Assembly: GCA_944332815.1 (NCBI GenBank)
Contig: CALVKQ010000001.1
Coordinates: 304,579 to 368,578, forward strand
Source of the DNA: an uncultured Clostridia bacterium
GTDB taxonomy: Bacteria > Bacillota > Clostridia > Christensenellales > CAG-917
Reading direction: 5' to 3'
DNA: 64,000 nucleotides
The position numbers and the translations under genes are program-made. Positions within the stretch are counted from its first letter, which is position 1. The number at the start of each line of letters is the position of its first letter. Shown piece after piece: positions 32,918-42,104 of this stretch. Below the pieces are notes generated by a model. It worked only from the letters and a program-made list of their open reading frames with translations. It searched no databases and was not told the DNA's origin.

Positions 32918-33056
32918 GAACAGGAACGCATTGAAACCAATGGGGACGGGGTAAAGCCGGGGTACCCACCTACGGTGGGGCTTGGGGGCGCAAATGTCCA
33001 ATTAGGGACAAAACATGTCCCTAATTGGACATTTTTGCCCCGTCCCCATTTGTTTC
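32918..33056. repeat. Palindromic module H1, copy C1
   Basis: Same outer arms as copy A. The inner hairpin is extended to a perfect 19-bp stem (AAATGTCCAATTAGGGACA and its inverse) with a 5-nt loop; the small hairpin is CCCACC-TAC-GGTGGG. Confidence 0.92.
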
Positions 33057-33410
33057 AGAGTTATACGCGAACTCAAACAACACTCACTCAAAGTTCGCGT
33101 CGTGCTCAAATGCGCTCGCTCAGAGTTCACATCGCACTCAAAGAATATAAACTAGCCGACGCACCCTGACATGGGAATATTGTACCCCCTCCTTCCCTTC
33201 GGGCTTTCCTCCCCCGTGCCGAAAGGGCTGCACTCCTCGCATCATGCAGGACGGACTTTCCGCCTCTTAAAAAAGTTTGTTTCTTGCACTCACATAATCA
33301 AGCGGAGGACTGCACTCACCGAGAACCCGGCACGGGCGGAGGAATTCGGCACTCGCAAATCATAGCCCGTGTCTATTTAAGCTCACGGCATTGCTCGGCG
33401 CTCAGGGGGA

Positions 33411-33468
33411 CGCGCCGCGGCGTTCAAGCGGCGGCAAGCCGCCTGTGAACGCTTGGCTGAGCGGCGCG
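33411..33468. repeat. Hairpin module M3, copy C
   Basis: Same inner helices as copy B (GCGTTCA/TGAACGC, GGCGGC/GCCGCC), loop AA in place of GA, invariant tail. Confidence 0.9.
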
Positions 33469-33471
33469 TTG

Positions 33472-33820
33472 TTCCGTCTTTGAACAAGAGAGTTGTTGGT
33501 CAAGCGCGCCCCGAAAGAGGGCACGTGGGGCATGGGGCATTATTCCGTCTTCGAATGGGCGTGGAGTGTGTTCAGGCACGCACGCTCATGTTTCACTTTA
33601 TACCGAAACAGGAACGCGTTGGGACAATAGGGGACGGGGTAAAGCCGGGGTACCCATCTTTGATGGGGCATGGGGGCGCAAATGTTCAAATGAGGGCATT
33701 GCTTGCCCACATTTGAACATTTTTGCCCCGTCCCCGTTGTCCCGGATAAGGGTTGTAAATCAAGCACGCTCCGAATAAGTGCGCGTGGGGTATGGGATAT
33801 TTCCCCGTCCTCGAACGGGC
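33472..33820. repeat. TTCCGTC tandem units, copy C, interrupted by H1
   Basis: Boxes at 33472 and 33543 (period 71). The second unit is split by H1 copy C2; its second half (GTTGTAAATCAAGCACGC) resumes at about 33754, and a last box variant, TTCCCCGTCC, lies at 33801. Confidence 0.75.
33605..33744. repeat. Palindromic module H1, copy C2
   Basis: The outer extension is now GGGACAATA with GTTGTCCC in place of GAAACCAAT/ATTTGTTTC, the small hairpin CCCATC-TTT-GATGGG, and the inner stem AAATGTTCAAATG with CATTTGAACATTT. All changes from copy C1 keep pairing. It sits within a tandem unit, so it behaves as an independent module. Confidence 0.9.
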
Positions 33821-33835
33821 GTAAGTCTACTTCGC

Positions 33836-33950
33836 TGAACGCCGATATTCGGATGAAGAACAAGGAAAACCCTCCCACACAAGAGGAGCGTACGTAACTC
33901 GCTGTGCGGAAGGGCTTTGACGCAGTATCACGCAAAATAGCGCGCTTTAA
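33836..33950. repeat. Terminal palindrome, copy C, joined to a stop codon
   Basis: Inner arms AACCCTCCCACAC and GTGCGGAAGGGCTT around GAGCGTACGTAACTC. The stop-proximal 31 nt (minus strand TTAAAGCGCGCTATTTT...) are nearly identical to A2, while the distal arm (TGAACGCCGATATTCGG) is of the A1/B type, so the outer arms pair poorly: a mosaic. Confidence 0.8.
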
Positions 33951-36319
33951 TCGAGGTCCTCCCACAACGACTCATACGCCTCCCTATTATAAGAGATGTT
34001 CGACTCGTAGTGAGCGACGCCGAAGGCGTTGACCTTTTCCTCGTAGACGGAGGCGCGGCGGCCGGAGAGGAGGGTGTCCTCTATCTGCTGACGGATGGTC
34101 ACGCAGTCTTCGAGGGTCCTGCCGTACTCTATGACGTAATCGAGGGGCAGCGTGCCGTAGGGAAGCTCGCCCGTTGCGTTGAAGTCCAGATCCACCTGCT
34201 GCGCGTTGCCGTCGGCATCGGTCCTGACGCCTTTGAGGGAGGTGTCGAAGGGCACGCTGGTCGCCACGAGGATGAAGATACCTGCGTAGGCGTTGCTGGT
34301 GGAGCCGGTGTCGATGAAGTTGTCGCCGAAGACGTACGAATTGTCAAATCCGCCGCCCTTTTCCTCATTGGTATAGGAGCCGGTGCCCTGTCTGATGAGC
34401 GCACGTCCCTGCTCCGTAAACGCGTCGATGTAAGAGGATTTCTCCCCTTCGGGCGTGATGAGGTAACCGAGTCCGCCGTTGTTGGAGTCGGAAGAAGTGC
34501 CGCCGGAGTCGTCGCCCACGAGGTAGAGCCACGCGGTGGCGAGCTCGCGCATCCAGTAGACGCCGAGCACTTCGGGCAACGGATTTTCCGAATTATTGAC
34601 TGCGGCGGTGACCGCCTCAAAGCTGTTGTATATCTGTTTCACGATGCCCGTGACGTCGCCGCTGTCGAACGCGGGGACAGTGCCGGGCAGATATGCCATA
34701 GAGGGGCAGGCGGTCACGTTGTACTTGATATCCGCCTCACCTGTCGCGGGGTCGTAGACGAACTCCACTATTTTGTTCCAGTCCGCGTCCTCGTTCACTT
34801 CGCCGACGCACTCATGGTTGGGACAAGTCATGGGGTCGCACCCGGAACTTGCCGCGCAGCTGTGCTTGTCGCAGACATAGTCGGGGTCGTAAACGGGGTT
34901 GGAAACGCGGATCTCCATCGCGCGGAGCAGCTTGTCGCGTTCCGCTTTCACTACGCCGTCCGCATAGACGCCGTGGTTCACCATCTCGGTGAGTTTCGCG
35001 AGGTCCTCGTCGGAGAGGCGGAGCAGGATGTTGATGACAAAGCCGTAACGCTCGTCGGCAGCGGTGTACTCATGATAATAGGTGCTTGCGAGCGCGCTCG
35101 TGAGCGCTTCCTCGTAAGAGGCGCGGTTGCCGCCGAAAGTTTCCAGATTGGCTTGCACCATCTCCTGAAACCTCGCGTTGACCGCCGCTTCCGTGACTTC
35201 GGGGACTTCGCTTTCGCCGAGCAGCCTTTCAAACCTGGTGATGAGCAAAGTCTTCATCTCGTTGTCGAGATAGTACTGATAGCTCGTGCGCAGGGAGTTG
35301 AAATCCTTCACGACGTCGCGCACCGCTTCGTCGAGGTAATCGTTGATATATTTTTCCTTCTTCGCCTCGGTGTAGGAGGCAAGGCATTCCAGTTCCACCT
35401 CGCCGCTTTCGATGAGCGCGCGGTAACCGTCCGTGAGTTTGCCGCTCTCGTCTATGGCGCGAGGAGCCTCTTCGGGCACGGTGTCGGAATCGGGATCGTA
35501 ATCGGCGTCGGGATCCTCCGCCTCGGTTTCACGCACGGGACGGGGTTCGTAATAAGGCTTCCACACCGCATAGAGGTTGTAACTCTTCTCCCCTGCTTCC
35601 AGATCAAGGGTGATCGCGTCGTTGAAGTCGTGGATGAGGTCGAGGTCGATGGCTTCATCCTCTCCGATGGGAGAAGTGGACCAGCCGTAGAAGGTGTAAC
35701 CCTCGCGAGTGGGATCGGTGGGCTCATACGCCACGGTGCCGTTCTTGATGCGCTGACGTTCCACCGCGCTGCCGCCCTCGGAATTGAAACGCACGGTGAT
35801 GGAATCCTTGCCGTTATACTCCTCGTAAGTGCCGCCGGAAGAACTGTCGGAAGAGGACGGGGTCTTGGCGCTGATGATGGAAGCGAGCGCGGAGTTGATG
35901 GCGGAAAGCACGTCTTCGTTCACGTTTTGGACGGCGCGGTTGCGTTCGCTTTTGGAAAGCAGACTTTCCACCGACACGTCGGCAGGCGCTTTTCCGAGCC
36001 CCTCCATCTTCACCAGTTCGTCCTTGACGAAGAGCACGAGCAGTTCGCGCTGCGCGAGCGATTGCAGCAGATAATCCGCCGTCGCCTGATAACTCATGCC
36101 GTAATAGGTATGATAGACATAGGCATAAGAGTTGAAGCTCATCTCCAGCTCGAACTTGCGGATGGTGGCGGTTTGACCTGCGTAACTGACGGTGGCGACC
36201 ACCTGATTGGCATCTCGTTCCTCATTGCGCACTATGATCGAATCGCAGCCTGCCAGGGTGCCGATGCACACCGTCAAGGCGATCACGAGGACTAACAGGA
36301 ACGCTATTCTTTTTTTCAT
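33947..36319 (-). CDS. Large lipoprotein with SurA-like N-terminus and an InlB-type repeat
   Basis: 790 residues. Signal helix with lipobox LAGC, so anchored outside the membrane. Residues about 40-130 (MSYQATADYLLQSLAQRELLVLFVK-type) resemble SurA/PrsA N-terminal helices; residues about 180-260 form one Listeria-Bacteroides repeat (VRFNSEGGSA, GYTFYGWST, YNLYAVWKPY); a long helical region follows with SurA-like segments; a cysteine/histidine-rich insert (about 480-510, CDKHSCAASSGCDP) could bind metal. No PPIase core is obvious. Perhaps an extracytoplasmic folding factor. The start at 36319 has GGAG; the longer frame runs through the promoter. Its TAA begins a repeat palindrome. Confidence 0.65.
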   Translation of the reverse strand: MKKRIAFLLVLVIALTVCIGTLAGCDSIIVRNEERDANQVVATVSYAGQTATIRKFELEMSFNSYAYVYHTYYGMSYQATADYLLQSLAQRELLVLFVKDELVKMEGLGKAPADVSVESLLSKSERNRAVQNVNEDVLSAINSALASIISAKTPSSSDSSSGGTYEEYNGKDSITVRFNSEGGSAVERQRIKNGTVAYEPTDPTREGYTFYGWSTSPIGEDEAIDLDLIHDFNDAITLDLEAGEKSYNLYAVWKPYYEPRPVRETEAEDPDADYDPDSDTVPEEAPRAIDESGKLTDGYRALIESGEVELECLASYTEAKKEKYINDYLDEAVRDVVKDFNSLRTSYQYYLDNEMKTLLITRFERLLGESEVPEVTEAAVNARFQEMVQANLETFGGNRASYEEALTSALASTYYHEYTAADERYGFVINILLRLSDEDLAKLTEMVNHGVYADGVVKAERDKLLRAMEIRVSNPVYDPDYVCDKHSCAASSGCDPMTCPNHECVGEVNEDADWNKIVEFVYDPATGEADIKYNVTACPSMAYLPGTVPAFDSGDVTGIVKQIYNSFEAVTAAVNNSENPLPEVLGVYWMRELATAWLYLVGDDSGGTSSDSNNGGLGYLITPEGEKSSYIDAFTEQGRALIRQGTGSYTNEEKGGGFDNSYVFGDNFIDTGSTSNAYAGIFILVATSVPFDTSLKGVRTDADGNAQQVDLDFNATGELPYGTLPLDYVIEYGRTLEDCVTIRQQIEDTLLSGRRASVYEEKVNAFGVAHYESNISYNREAYESLWEDLD

Positions 36320-36361
36320 ATACACTCCGAAAAGTATAATCTTTTTTGCAATAGTATAGCT

Positions 36362-36390
36362 ATTATACACATACGCGAGCGTGCTCGCAA
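36362..36390 (-). promoter_or_regulatory. Sigma-A promoter for the large lipoprotein
   Basis: TTGCGA (36390-36385), 17 bp, TATAAT (36367-36362) on the minus strand. Confidence 0.8.
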
Positions 36391-36504
36391 GCATTTTGAC
36401 TATAAATCGGGGGTTTAATGCCCGGCAAAAGTCGCGAGGGGCTTCTCGCCGCAGGGTGAGCCGCGCTGCTCCTGCCGCTTTACGCGCTCTGTCCTCGCCG
36501 CGGT

Positions 36505-39500
36505 CTACGCCGCACCGCTCCCTGCGGACACCGCCTCCCTGAAAAAAGCGATGAGCTTGTCCAGTTTCTGCGCATTGGTAAGCCCTCTCACGTCAAAGAT
36601 GAGGGAGGGAGGCACCGCGTTGGTCAGGACGGCGTCGCTGCGGTGCGCCGCGACCGTCTTCATCAAAGTTTCGTCGCCGAACACCCCTGCGTCCGCAAAT
36701 ATCACGCCTGCGCCGTTGCGGTTGACTATGACGCGCGCCGCGCCGAACCCTCTCGCGAGGTTTTTGAGCAAAGCGACGTTGAGCAGATTGACGAGCGCTT
36801 CGTCAGGCGTGCCGTAAACTTCGTTGAGCTCCGCAAGCACGGCGTCCCTTTCCTCCACGCTGTTCACCCCTGCCATACGCTTATAGATGCGCAGCTTGTC
36901 CCTGCCGCTGACGTAACCGTCGCGGATGTAGGCGGAAACGTCCACCTTCATCTCCACTTCGCGCTGTTCCTCGGACTTCCTGCCCGTGCGCATCTCCTCC
37001 ACGGCTTCGTTGAGCAGTTCGATGTACATCTCGTAGCCCACGCGCTCGATATGCCCGTGCTGTTCCGCCCCGAGCAAAGTGCCGGCGCCTCTTATGGACA
37101 GGTCGGAAAGCGCGATGCGGAAACCGCTGCCTATCTCCGTGTTCTCCATGAGCGCTCGCAGCCTTTTTTCGGCGTCGGGGGTGAGCGTCCCGTTGTCGGG
37201 GACGGTGAAATAAGCGTGCGCCAGCACTCCGCGACGTCCCACTCTGCCGCGCAGCTGATAGAGCTGCGATAGCCCGAATCTGCCGGAATCCACCACTATC
37301 AACGTGTTTGCGTCGGGCAGGTCTATGCCGTTTTCTATTATGGTCGTGGCGACGAGGACGTCATACTTTTTCTCGTAAAACGCGGCTATCCTCTTTTCCA
37401 GTTCGCCGCCTGCCATCTGCCCGTGCGCAGTGATTATCCCCGTGCCCGACGGGAGCATACTCGAAAGCTTTGCGGCAAACCCGTCCAGCGCGTCTATGTC
37501 GTTGAGCAGCACCAGCGACTGCCCTCCTCGCGCGCACTCCCTGGTGACGGCGTCGACGACGAGCGCGTCCGAATAAGGAGTGACGTAAGTCTGCACGGGC
37601 AGCCTGCCACGGGGAGCGGTTTCCAGCAAAGAGATGTCCCTCACCCCCGACAATGCCATGTTGAGAGTGCGGGGGATGGGCGTCGCGGAAAGAGTGAGCA
37701 CGTTGACGAGAGGATTGCGCGCTTTGAGGAGCTCCTTGTGCTCCACCCCGAAACGCTGCTCTTCGTCCAGCACCAGCAGCCCGAGGTCCTTGAACTCCAC
37801 CCCCTTGGACAACACTTTGTGCGTGGCGACCGCCATATAAAGCGTCCCCTCCCCCAGTCTTTTCACGGTGTCGGCGTTTTCGGACGCGGTCTGCAACCTG
37901 GTGAGCAGCGCGCACTCTATGCCGAACGGAGCCAACCGTTTGACGAGGTTCTCGTGGTGCTGCCTCGCAAGGATGGTGGTGGGCGCGACGAGCACCGCCT
38001 GCCTGCCGTCCATGACCGTCTTGAACATGGCGCGGAAAGCGACCTCCGTCTTGCCGAAACCCACGTCGCCCACGAGCAGCCTGTCCATGATCCTGCCCTG
38101 CTCCATATCCTGCTTCACGGCGTCTATGGCTTTGAGCTGATCCGCGGTTTCCTCATATTCGAAAGAGTCCTCGAACTCCTTCTGCCACACGGTGTCGGGG
38201 GAATAGACGTGCCCCTTTTTCTTTTCACGTTCGGCGTAAAGGCGGAGCAGATCCACCGCAAGTTTTCTGACGGACTTTTTGACCTTATCCTTTTCTCTTG
38301 CGAACTCCTTGCCGCCTATCTTGTTGAGCTTCGGATGCTCCTCGCCCACGAACTTTTGGAGGTTGTCCATCTGGTCCGTGGCGACGTAAAGCACGTCCCC
38401 GTCGCGGTAGCGCAGCACGACGTATTCTTTGTCGAACTCGCCCGCCCTCATTATGGTGGTGCCTTCGCACAAACCTATGCCGTGCACACGATGCACCACA
38501 TAATCACCTGCTTTCGGTGCGGTAAACTGCGTTTTCGGCAAACTTATGCTTGCGCCGCGCCGTTTTCCGACGCACTCCGAAACGCCTATCACCGCCACCT
38601 TTTCGTCAGGATAAACAAAGCCGGTTTCTATCGAGAGCGGCGTCACCTGCACCGCGGCGTCCGCGTTGCCGTCGGCGGAGTACTCCGAGCCGACTTCCTG
38701 TTCGGCAAGGCTCTCGCGCACGCTCTTCGCCCTCTCGGGGCTGCCCGTCGCGATGAGCACCTTGAAACCGCTCAGCACGAAATTGCGCAGGTCCTGTCCC
38801 ACGCTCGCCGGAGAGAGGTAGTACTTGGTCACGGGACGGGTCTTGGGCGTGAGCAGCTTGGTGGGAGAAAACAGAGGATTGCCCAGTTCCAGCGAAGTGA
38901 AGGAAACTTTGCGTTGCAGCATTATCCTGCGCCTGACTTCGTTCACGGTGAAGAGGGCGTCTTTATGCTCGGGCAGTATCTCCCCTGCCGCGGTGAGAGG
39001 CTCCAGCCTGCCTCGGAATTCTTTGGTGAGTACGTCCAGCTTGTCGGAGATTATCTTGGGTTCGTCGAATATGACGACGGGAGGGACGACGTTCTCCCCC
39101 TCCCCGAAAATGTCGAAAAGAAATGCGGAACAGTCCTTTGAAAACACCTGCGCCCATGCAAGCTCCACGGGAGCGGCGCCCACGCACACTTTGGGGAGCA
39201 GCGCTTGGGCGGCGGAATTCTCCGCCCGGGAGGCGAGCGCCGAGCGCACCCTCTCCGCGTCCTCCTCGCCGAACACCACGTCCGTCGCCGGATAGACGAC
39301 CAGCTCGTCCAGGTCGTCCACCGAAAGCATGCTTGAAAGGTCTATGCTCCTGACGCTCTCCACCAGCTCGTCAAAGAAATTTATCCTGTATGCGCCCTCT
39401 GCGGTGCATATGTCCAGGATGTCGCCGCGCAGGGCGAATTCGCCGGGGTCTGCCGCCATGTCGCGGCGCGTATAGCCTGCCGCCGCCAGCCTGTCCGCCG

Positions 39501-39957
39501 CCTCCTGCGGAGATATGATGTCCTCCGGCGATATGCGGAGGGTGAAACGGCGCATTACCTCCGCGCGAGGGAACTTTTGCAGCAATGCGTCCGCGCAAAC
39601 GACGGCAATGTCCGCGTCCCCCGACGCCAGCTTCCCCAGCGCCGCAGCCCTCTCCATCGCGCCGCGTTCGGAGTAGCCGCTGCGGCACATGAGCACATCG
39701 TCGCGGTGAGAAAGGAACACCGCCCTCACCCCCGGGAAGGAGGATATCTTGGTGAACATACTTCTCGCCGCCGGCGGATCGGGCGCGACGTATATCCTCT
39801 TTGCCGGGATGCTCGCCGCAAGATGCGCCTTCGCCCCGTCCGTTATGCGGACGACAGCCACGCCGAAAAGGTCGCCCGGAAGTTTAGGGGACCCTAACCG
39901 CGAAAGGCACTCAAGCCCCTCGCCCATGTTTCGTATGTCCAGCATGACGGGGGTCAT
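36505..39957 (-). CDS. mfd: Transcription-repair coupling factor Mfd
   Basis: 1150 residues. N-terminal UvrB-like domains (about 1-450), CarD/RID polymerase-interaction domain (about 465-530, APKAGDYVVHRVHGIGL), RecG-like helicase with Walker A VGDVGFGKTE, the DEEQRFG box and TLSATPIPRTL, then the TRCF C-terminal domain. It removes RNA polymerase stalled at lesions and recruits UvrA. The start at 39957 overlaps the pth stop by ATGA; the frame open to 40044 is an artefact. Last gene of glmU-like/pth/mfd; pth-mfd adjacency is typical of Firmicutes. Confidence 0.96.
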   Translation of the reverse strand: MTPVMLDIRNMGEGLECLSRLGSPKLPGDLFGVAVVRITDGAKAHLAASIPAKRIYVAPDPPAARSMFTKISSFPGVRAVFLSHRDDVLMCRSGYSERGAMERAAALGKLASGDADIAVVCADALLQKFPRAEVMRRFTLRISPEDIISPQEAADRLAAAGYTRRDMAADPGEFALRGDILDICTAEGAYRINFFDELVESVRSIDLSSMLSVDDLDELVVYPATDVVFGEEDAERVRSALASRAENSAAQALLPKVCVGAAPVELAWAQVFSKDCSAFLFDIFGEGENVVPPVVIFDEPKIISDKLDVLTKEFRGRLEPLTAAGEILPEHKDALFTVNEVRRRIMLQRKVSFTSLELGNPLFSPTKLLTPKTRPVTKYYLSPASVGQDLRNFVLSGFKVLIATGSPERAKSVRESLAEQEVGSEYSADGNADAAVQVTPLSIETGFVYPDEKVAVIGVSECVGKRRGASISLPKTQFTAPKAGDYVVHRVHGIGLCEGTTIMRAGEFDKEYVVLRYRDGDVLYVATDQMDNLQKFVGEEHPKLNKIGGKEFAREKDKVKKSVRKLAVDLLRLYAEREKKKGHVYSPDTVWQKEFEDSFEYEETADQLKAIDAVKQDMEQGRIMDRLLVGDVGFGKTEVAFRAMFKTVMDGRQAVLVAPTTILARQHHENLVKRLAPFGIECALLTRLQTASENADTVKRLGEGTLYMAVATHKVLSKGVEFKDLGLLVLDEEQRFGVEHKELLKARNPLVNVLTLSATPIPRTLNMALSGVRDISLLETAPRGRLPVQTYVTPYSDALVVDAVTRECARGGQSLVLLNDIDALDGFAAKLSSMLPSGTGIITAHGQMAGGELEKRIAAFYEKKYDVLVATTIIENGIDLPDANTLIVVDSGRFGLSQLYQLRGRVGRRGVLAHAYFTVPDNGTLTPDAEKRLRALMENTEIGSGFRIALSDLSIRGAGTLLGAEQHGHIERVGYEMYIELLNEAVEEMRTGRKSEEQREVEMKVDVSAYIRDGYVSGRDKLRIYKRMAGVNSVEERDAVLAELNEVYGTPDEALVNLLNVALLKNLARGFGAARVIVNRNGAGVIFADAGVFGDETLMKTVAAHRSDAVLTNAVPPSLIFDVRGLTNAQKLDKLIAFFREAVSAGSGAA

Positions 39958-40532
39958 TTTCTTCTGTTCAACCTCTCTTCCACGCGTTGCAGGTCTTTGC
40001 CGCCGATGATGTCGACAAGCGCGTCCGCGGCATCGCCGACGCATTTGTCTATCGCGGGTCTGTCGGCGTAGTCCACCCGGGAGAGCACCAGATCGGTGAT
40101 GGCGACCTCTTTTGCCGCAAGTTCCTCCGTCTTTATGCCTATCCTCAACCGCTTGAACTCCGTGGTGTTGAGTTCCTTCACTATGCTGCGCATCCCGTTA
40201 TGGGTGCCTGCGCTGCCCTCCTCGCGGAAACGCATCCTGCCCACGGGCAGATCCGCGTCGTCGTACACTACGATGAGCTCCTCTTCCGAGTCGCAGTACT
40301 TCTTCACAAGCTGTTTGACGCTCTCGCCCGAAAGGTTCATGAACGTCTGCGGTTTTGCCACGACGAAAGGCACGCCGTCCAGCTTCCCCTTTGCGGTGAG
40401 CGCGGCGCATTCCTTGCCCGTGAAACGCAGCTTGCACTTTTTGGCAAGCGCGTCCGCCGTCATGAACCCGATGTTATGATAGGTGTTGCGATAGCGCGTG
40501 CCGGGGTTGCCCAGCCCTACCACCAAATACAT
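39954..40532 (-). CDS. pth: Peptidyl-tRNA hydrolase
   Basis: 192 residues, normal length. VVGLGNPGTRYRNTYHNIGF includes the catalytic histidine; KPQTFMNLSGESV and YDDADLPVG complete the family signature. It releases peptides from stalled peptidyl-tRNA. Lies 22 nt after the GlmU-like gene and overlaps mfd. Confidence 0.96.
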   Translation of the reverse strand: MYLVVGLGNPGTRYRNTYHNIGFMTADALAKKCKLRFTGKECAALTAKGKLDGVPFVVAKPQTFMNLSGESVKQLVKKYCDSEEELIVVYDDADLPVGRMRFREEGSAGTHNGMRSIVKELNTTEFKRLRIGIKTEELAAKEVAITDLVLSRVDYADRPAIDKCVGDAADALVDIIGGKDLQRVEERLNRRK

Positions 40533-40554
40533 ATGCCCTCCCGTGACGGGAAGG

Positions 40555-41595
40555 TCAGTCCTCCTTCTCCGTCCTCGAAGTTTGCTTTTGCTTTTCCCGC
40601 GGCGGCTTGACCTGCTGCCTGCTCCTGCCTATGACGAACGCGCCGCTCGCGACGTCCTCCGTCACCGTTGTGCCTGCCGCGACGAACGCGCCGTCCTCCA
40701 CCCTGACGGGAGCGACGAGATTGACGTTCGCGCCTATAAAGCACCCTTTGCCCACGGACGTGCGGTGTTTGCGGCTGCCGTCGTAGTTGCAGAACACCGT
40801 GCCGCAGCCTATGTTGCTCTCCTCCCCCACTTCCGCGTCGCCTATGTACGCCAGATGCGCGCTCTTAGCGCCGCTCGCGAAGGAAGAATTTTTTATCTCC
40901 ACGAAATCGCCCACCCGACAGCCTTCGCCCACCTCCGCGCCGCGCAGCCGCGCGAAAGGACCTATCTCGCTGCGCGCGCCCACGCGCGACGACACCAGAT
41001 GCGACATCACCACTTTCGCGTCGCGACAGATCCTGCTGTCTTTGAGGAAAGAGCCTTCCACTCTCGCCCCCTCCTCCACGACGCTTTCGCCCTCTATCCT
41101 GCAAAAGGGCATGAGTTCAGCCCCCGGCAGTATCGCCGCGGTATCGTCCACGACCGTATTCGCGACATCCGCGATGCGCACGCCCGATGCGAGCAGGCGG
41201 TCAAGTATGCGCTCTTTTAGTTGATTATACACCAAAGCCGCGCTTTTTGCACCATCAAGTTTGACGAAGTGCGGCGAGGTGAGAAAATATCCCCTCCGCC
41301 CGTCGGCGGCGCTCACCAGTTTCGCGCAGGACTCCCCTCCGCCCAGCGAGAGCACCCCTATGGAATGTTTCTTAACGTACTCCGCGCCGCGCAGCACATC
41401 CTCCTCCGTGACGAGGGGCATATCGAGAGGGATGACCGCATGAAGCAGCCCCTCCTCTAAGACGCACTCCTCCGCACATCTCACTTTTGCGCACTCGTAT
41501 GCCGCGAATTCGCGTGTGAGATACTCCTCCGCGCTCCTGCCCAAAATGACCTGCCGCGCCGCCGAACTTTCAACAAACCAAATCTTTATCTTCAT
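40555..41595 (-). CDS. GlmU-like acetyltransferase with a truncated, degenerate uridylyltransferase domain
   Basis: 346 residues against about 455 for GlmU. The C-terminal left-handed beta-helix is complete, with FVEIKNSS, AHLAYIGDAEVG (catalytic histidine), NIGCGTVFCNYDGSRKHRT and VAAGTTVTEDVASG, so acetyl transfer to glucosamine-1-phosphate is plausible. The N-terminal part (about 155 residues) lacks the LAAGxGTRM nucleotide loop; only VIPLDMPLVTEEDVL and YNQLKERILDRLLASGVRI recall GlmU. It would need a separate UTP:GlcNAc-1-P uridylyltransferase. The start at 41595 has CGGAG; the frame is open upstream. Co-transcribed with pth and mfd, as glmU often is. Confidence 0.8.
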   Translation of the reverse strand: MKIKIWFVESSAARQVILGRSAEEYLTREFAAYECAKVRCAEECVLEEGLLHAVIPLDMPLVTEEDVLRGAEYVKKHSIGVLSLGGGESCAKLVSAADGRRGYFLTSPHFVKLDGAKSAALVYNQLKERILDRLLASGVRIADVANTVVDDTAAILPGAELMPFCRIEGESVVEEGARVEGSFLKDSRICRDAKVVMSHLVSSRVGARSEIGPFARLRGAEVGEGCRVGDFVEIKNSSFASGAKSAHLAYIGDAEVGEESNIGCGTVFCNYDGSRKHRTSVGKGCFIGANVNLVAPVRVEDGAFVAAGTTVTEDVASGAFVIGRSRQQVKPPREKQKQTSRTEKED

Positions 41596-41808
41596 AATAC
41601 GCTCCGTTAAATATGTTTTTTGACCATGATATGCCGCTGCGCCCTCATTTATGCACACAAAAAACGAATGCCTTTGGGAACGCCTCCTTCCATCGGACAA
41701 GCTCCCCGAAAACCGCAAGCGCCTCCCCTTCCGCAAGGCGGCATGACTCTCGGCAGCATCCTGCCGGGCGCGGATAAACACGCCCTTTTCCGTCTGCGTA
41801 CACGAAAT

Positions 41809-41833
41809 GAGCGCGAGGCATTGCCTCGCGCTC
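41809..41833 (-). terminator. Hairpin after the small lipoprotein gene
   Basis: GAGCGCGAGGCA-T-TGCCTCGCGCTC, perfect 12-bp arms, 47 nt beyond the stop at 41880; the downstream U-tract is weak (CATTTCG). Confidence 0.55.
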
Positions 41834-41879
41834 CGTTAAGTGTTGCCTCCGCTGCCGCGGAGGTGCGCCGACCGAGGCG

Positions 41880-42104
41880 TCAGTCCGTCCCCGTCGCCCG
41901 GCGGACAGCCCCCTCTCCCGTCACGTCCGCTTCGGACCCGCGATCGGGAGCGCCGCTTTCGACGGATGTCCCTCCGTCGTCGCCGCACACGTAGTCATAG
42001 TCGATCTCTGCCGGCGTGTACGGCAGTCCGATGGCGCACGCCAGTAGCGTAGCCAAAGCGGAGAGCGCGGTGATGACGATGATTGCCACTTTCTTTTTGT
42101 CCAT
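41880..42104 (-). CDS. Small putative lipoprotein
   Basis: 74 residues: a lysine-rich start, a hydrophobic helix with a possible lipobox (ATLLAC), then a short acidic and glycine-rich tail. AAGGGGA precedes the ATG. No recognisable domain and no clear promoter. The reading frame is short and its tail is compositionally plain, so it may not be a real gene. Confidence 0.45.
   Translation of the reverse strand: MDKKKVAIIVITALSALATLLACAIGLPYTPAEIDYDYVCGDDGGTSVESGAPDRGSEADVTGEGAVRRATGTD

Larger units (their letters stand above)
32918..33950. repeat. Composite intergenic repeat, copy C
   Basis: About 1 kb without a gene between convergent genes. Order: H1 copy C1 (32918-33056), a GAACTCAAACAACACTC block shared with copy A, the CCCTGACATGGGAA block (33164-33410), M3 (33411-33468), TTCCGTC units from 33472, an H1 copy inserted inside the second unit (33605-33744), and the terminal palindrome (33836-33950) joined to the lipoprotein stop codon. 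Confidence 0.85.
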
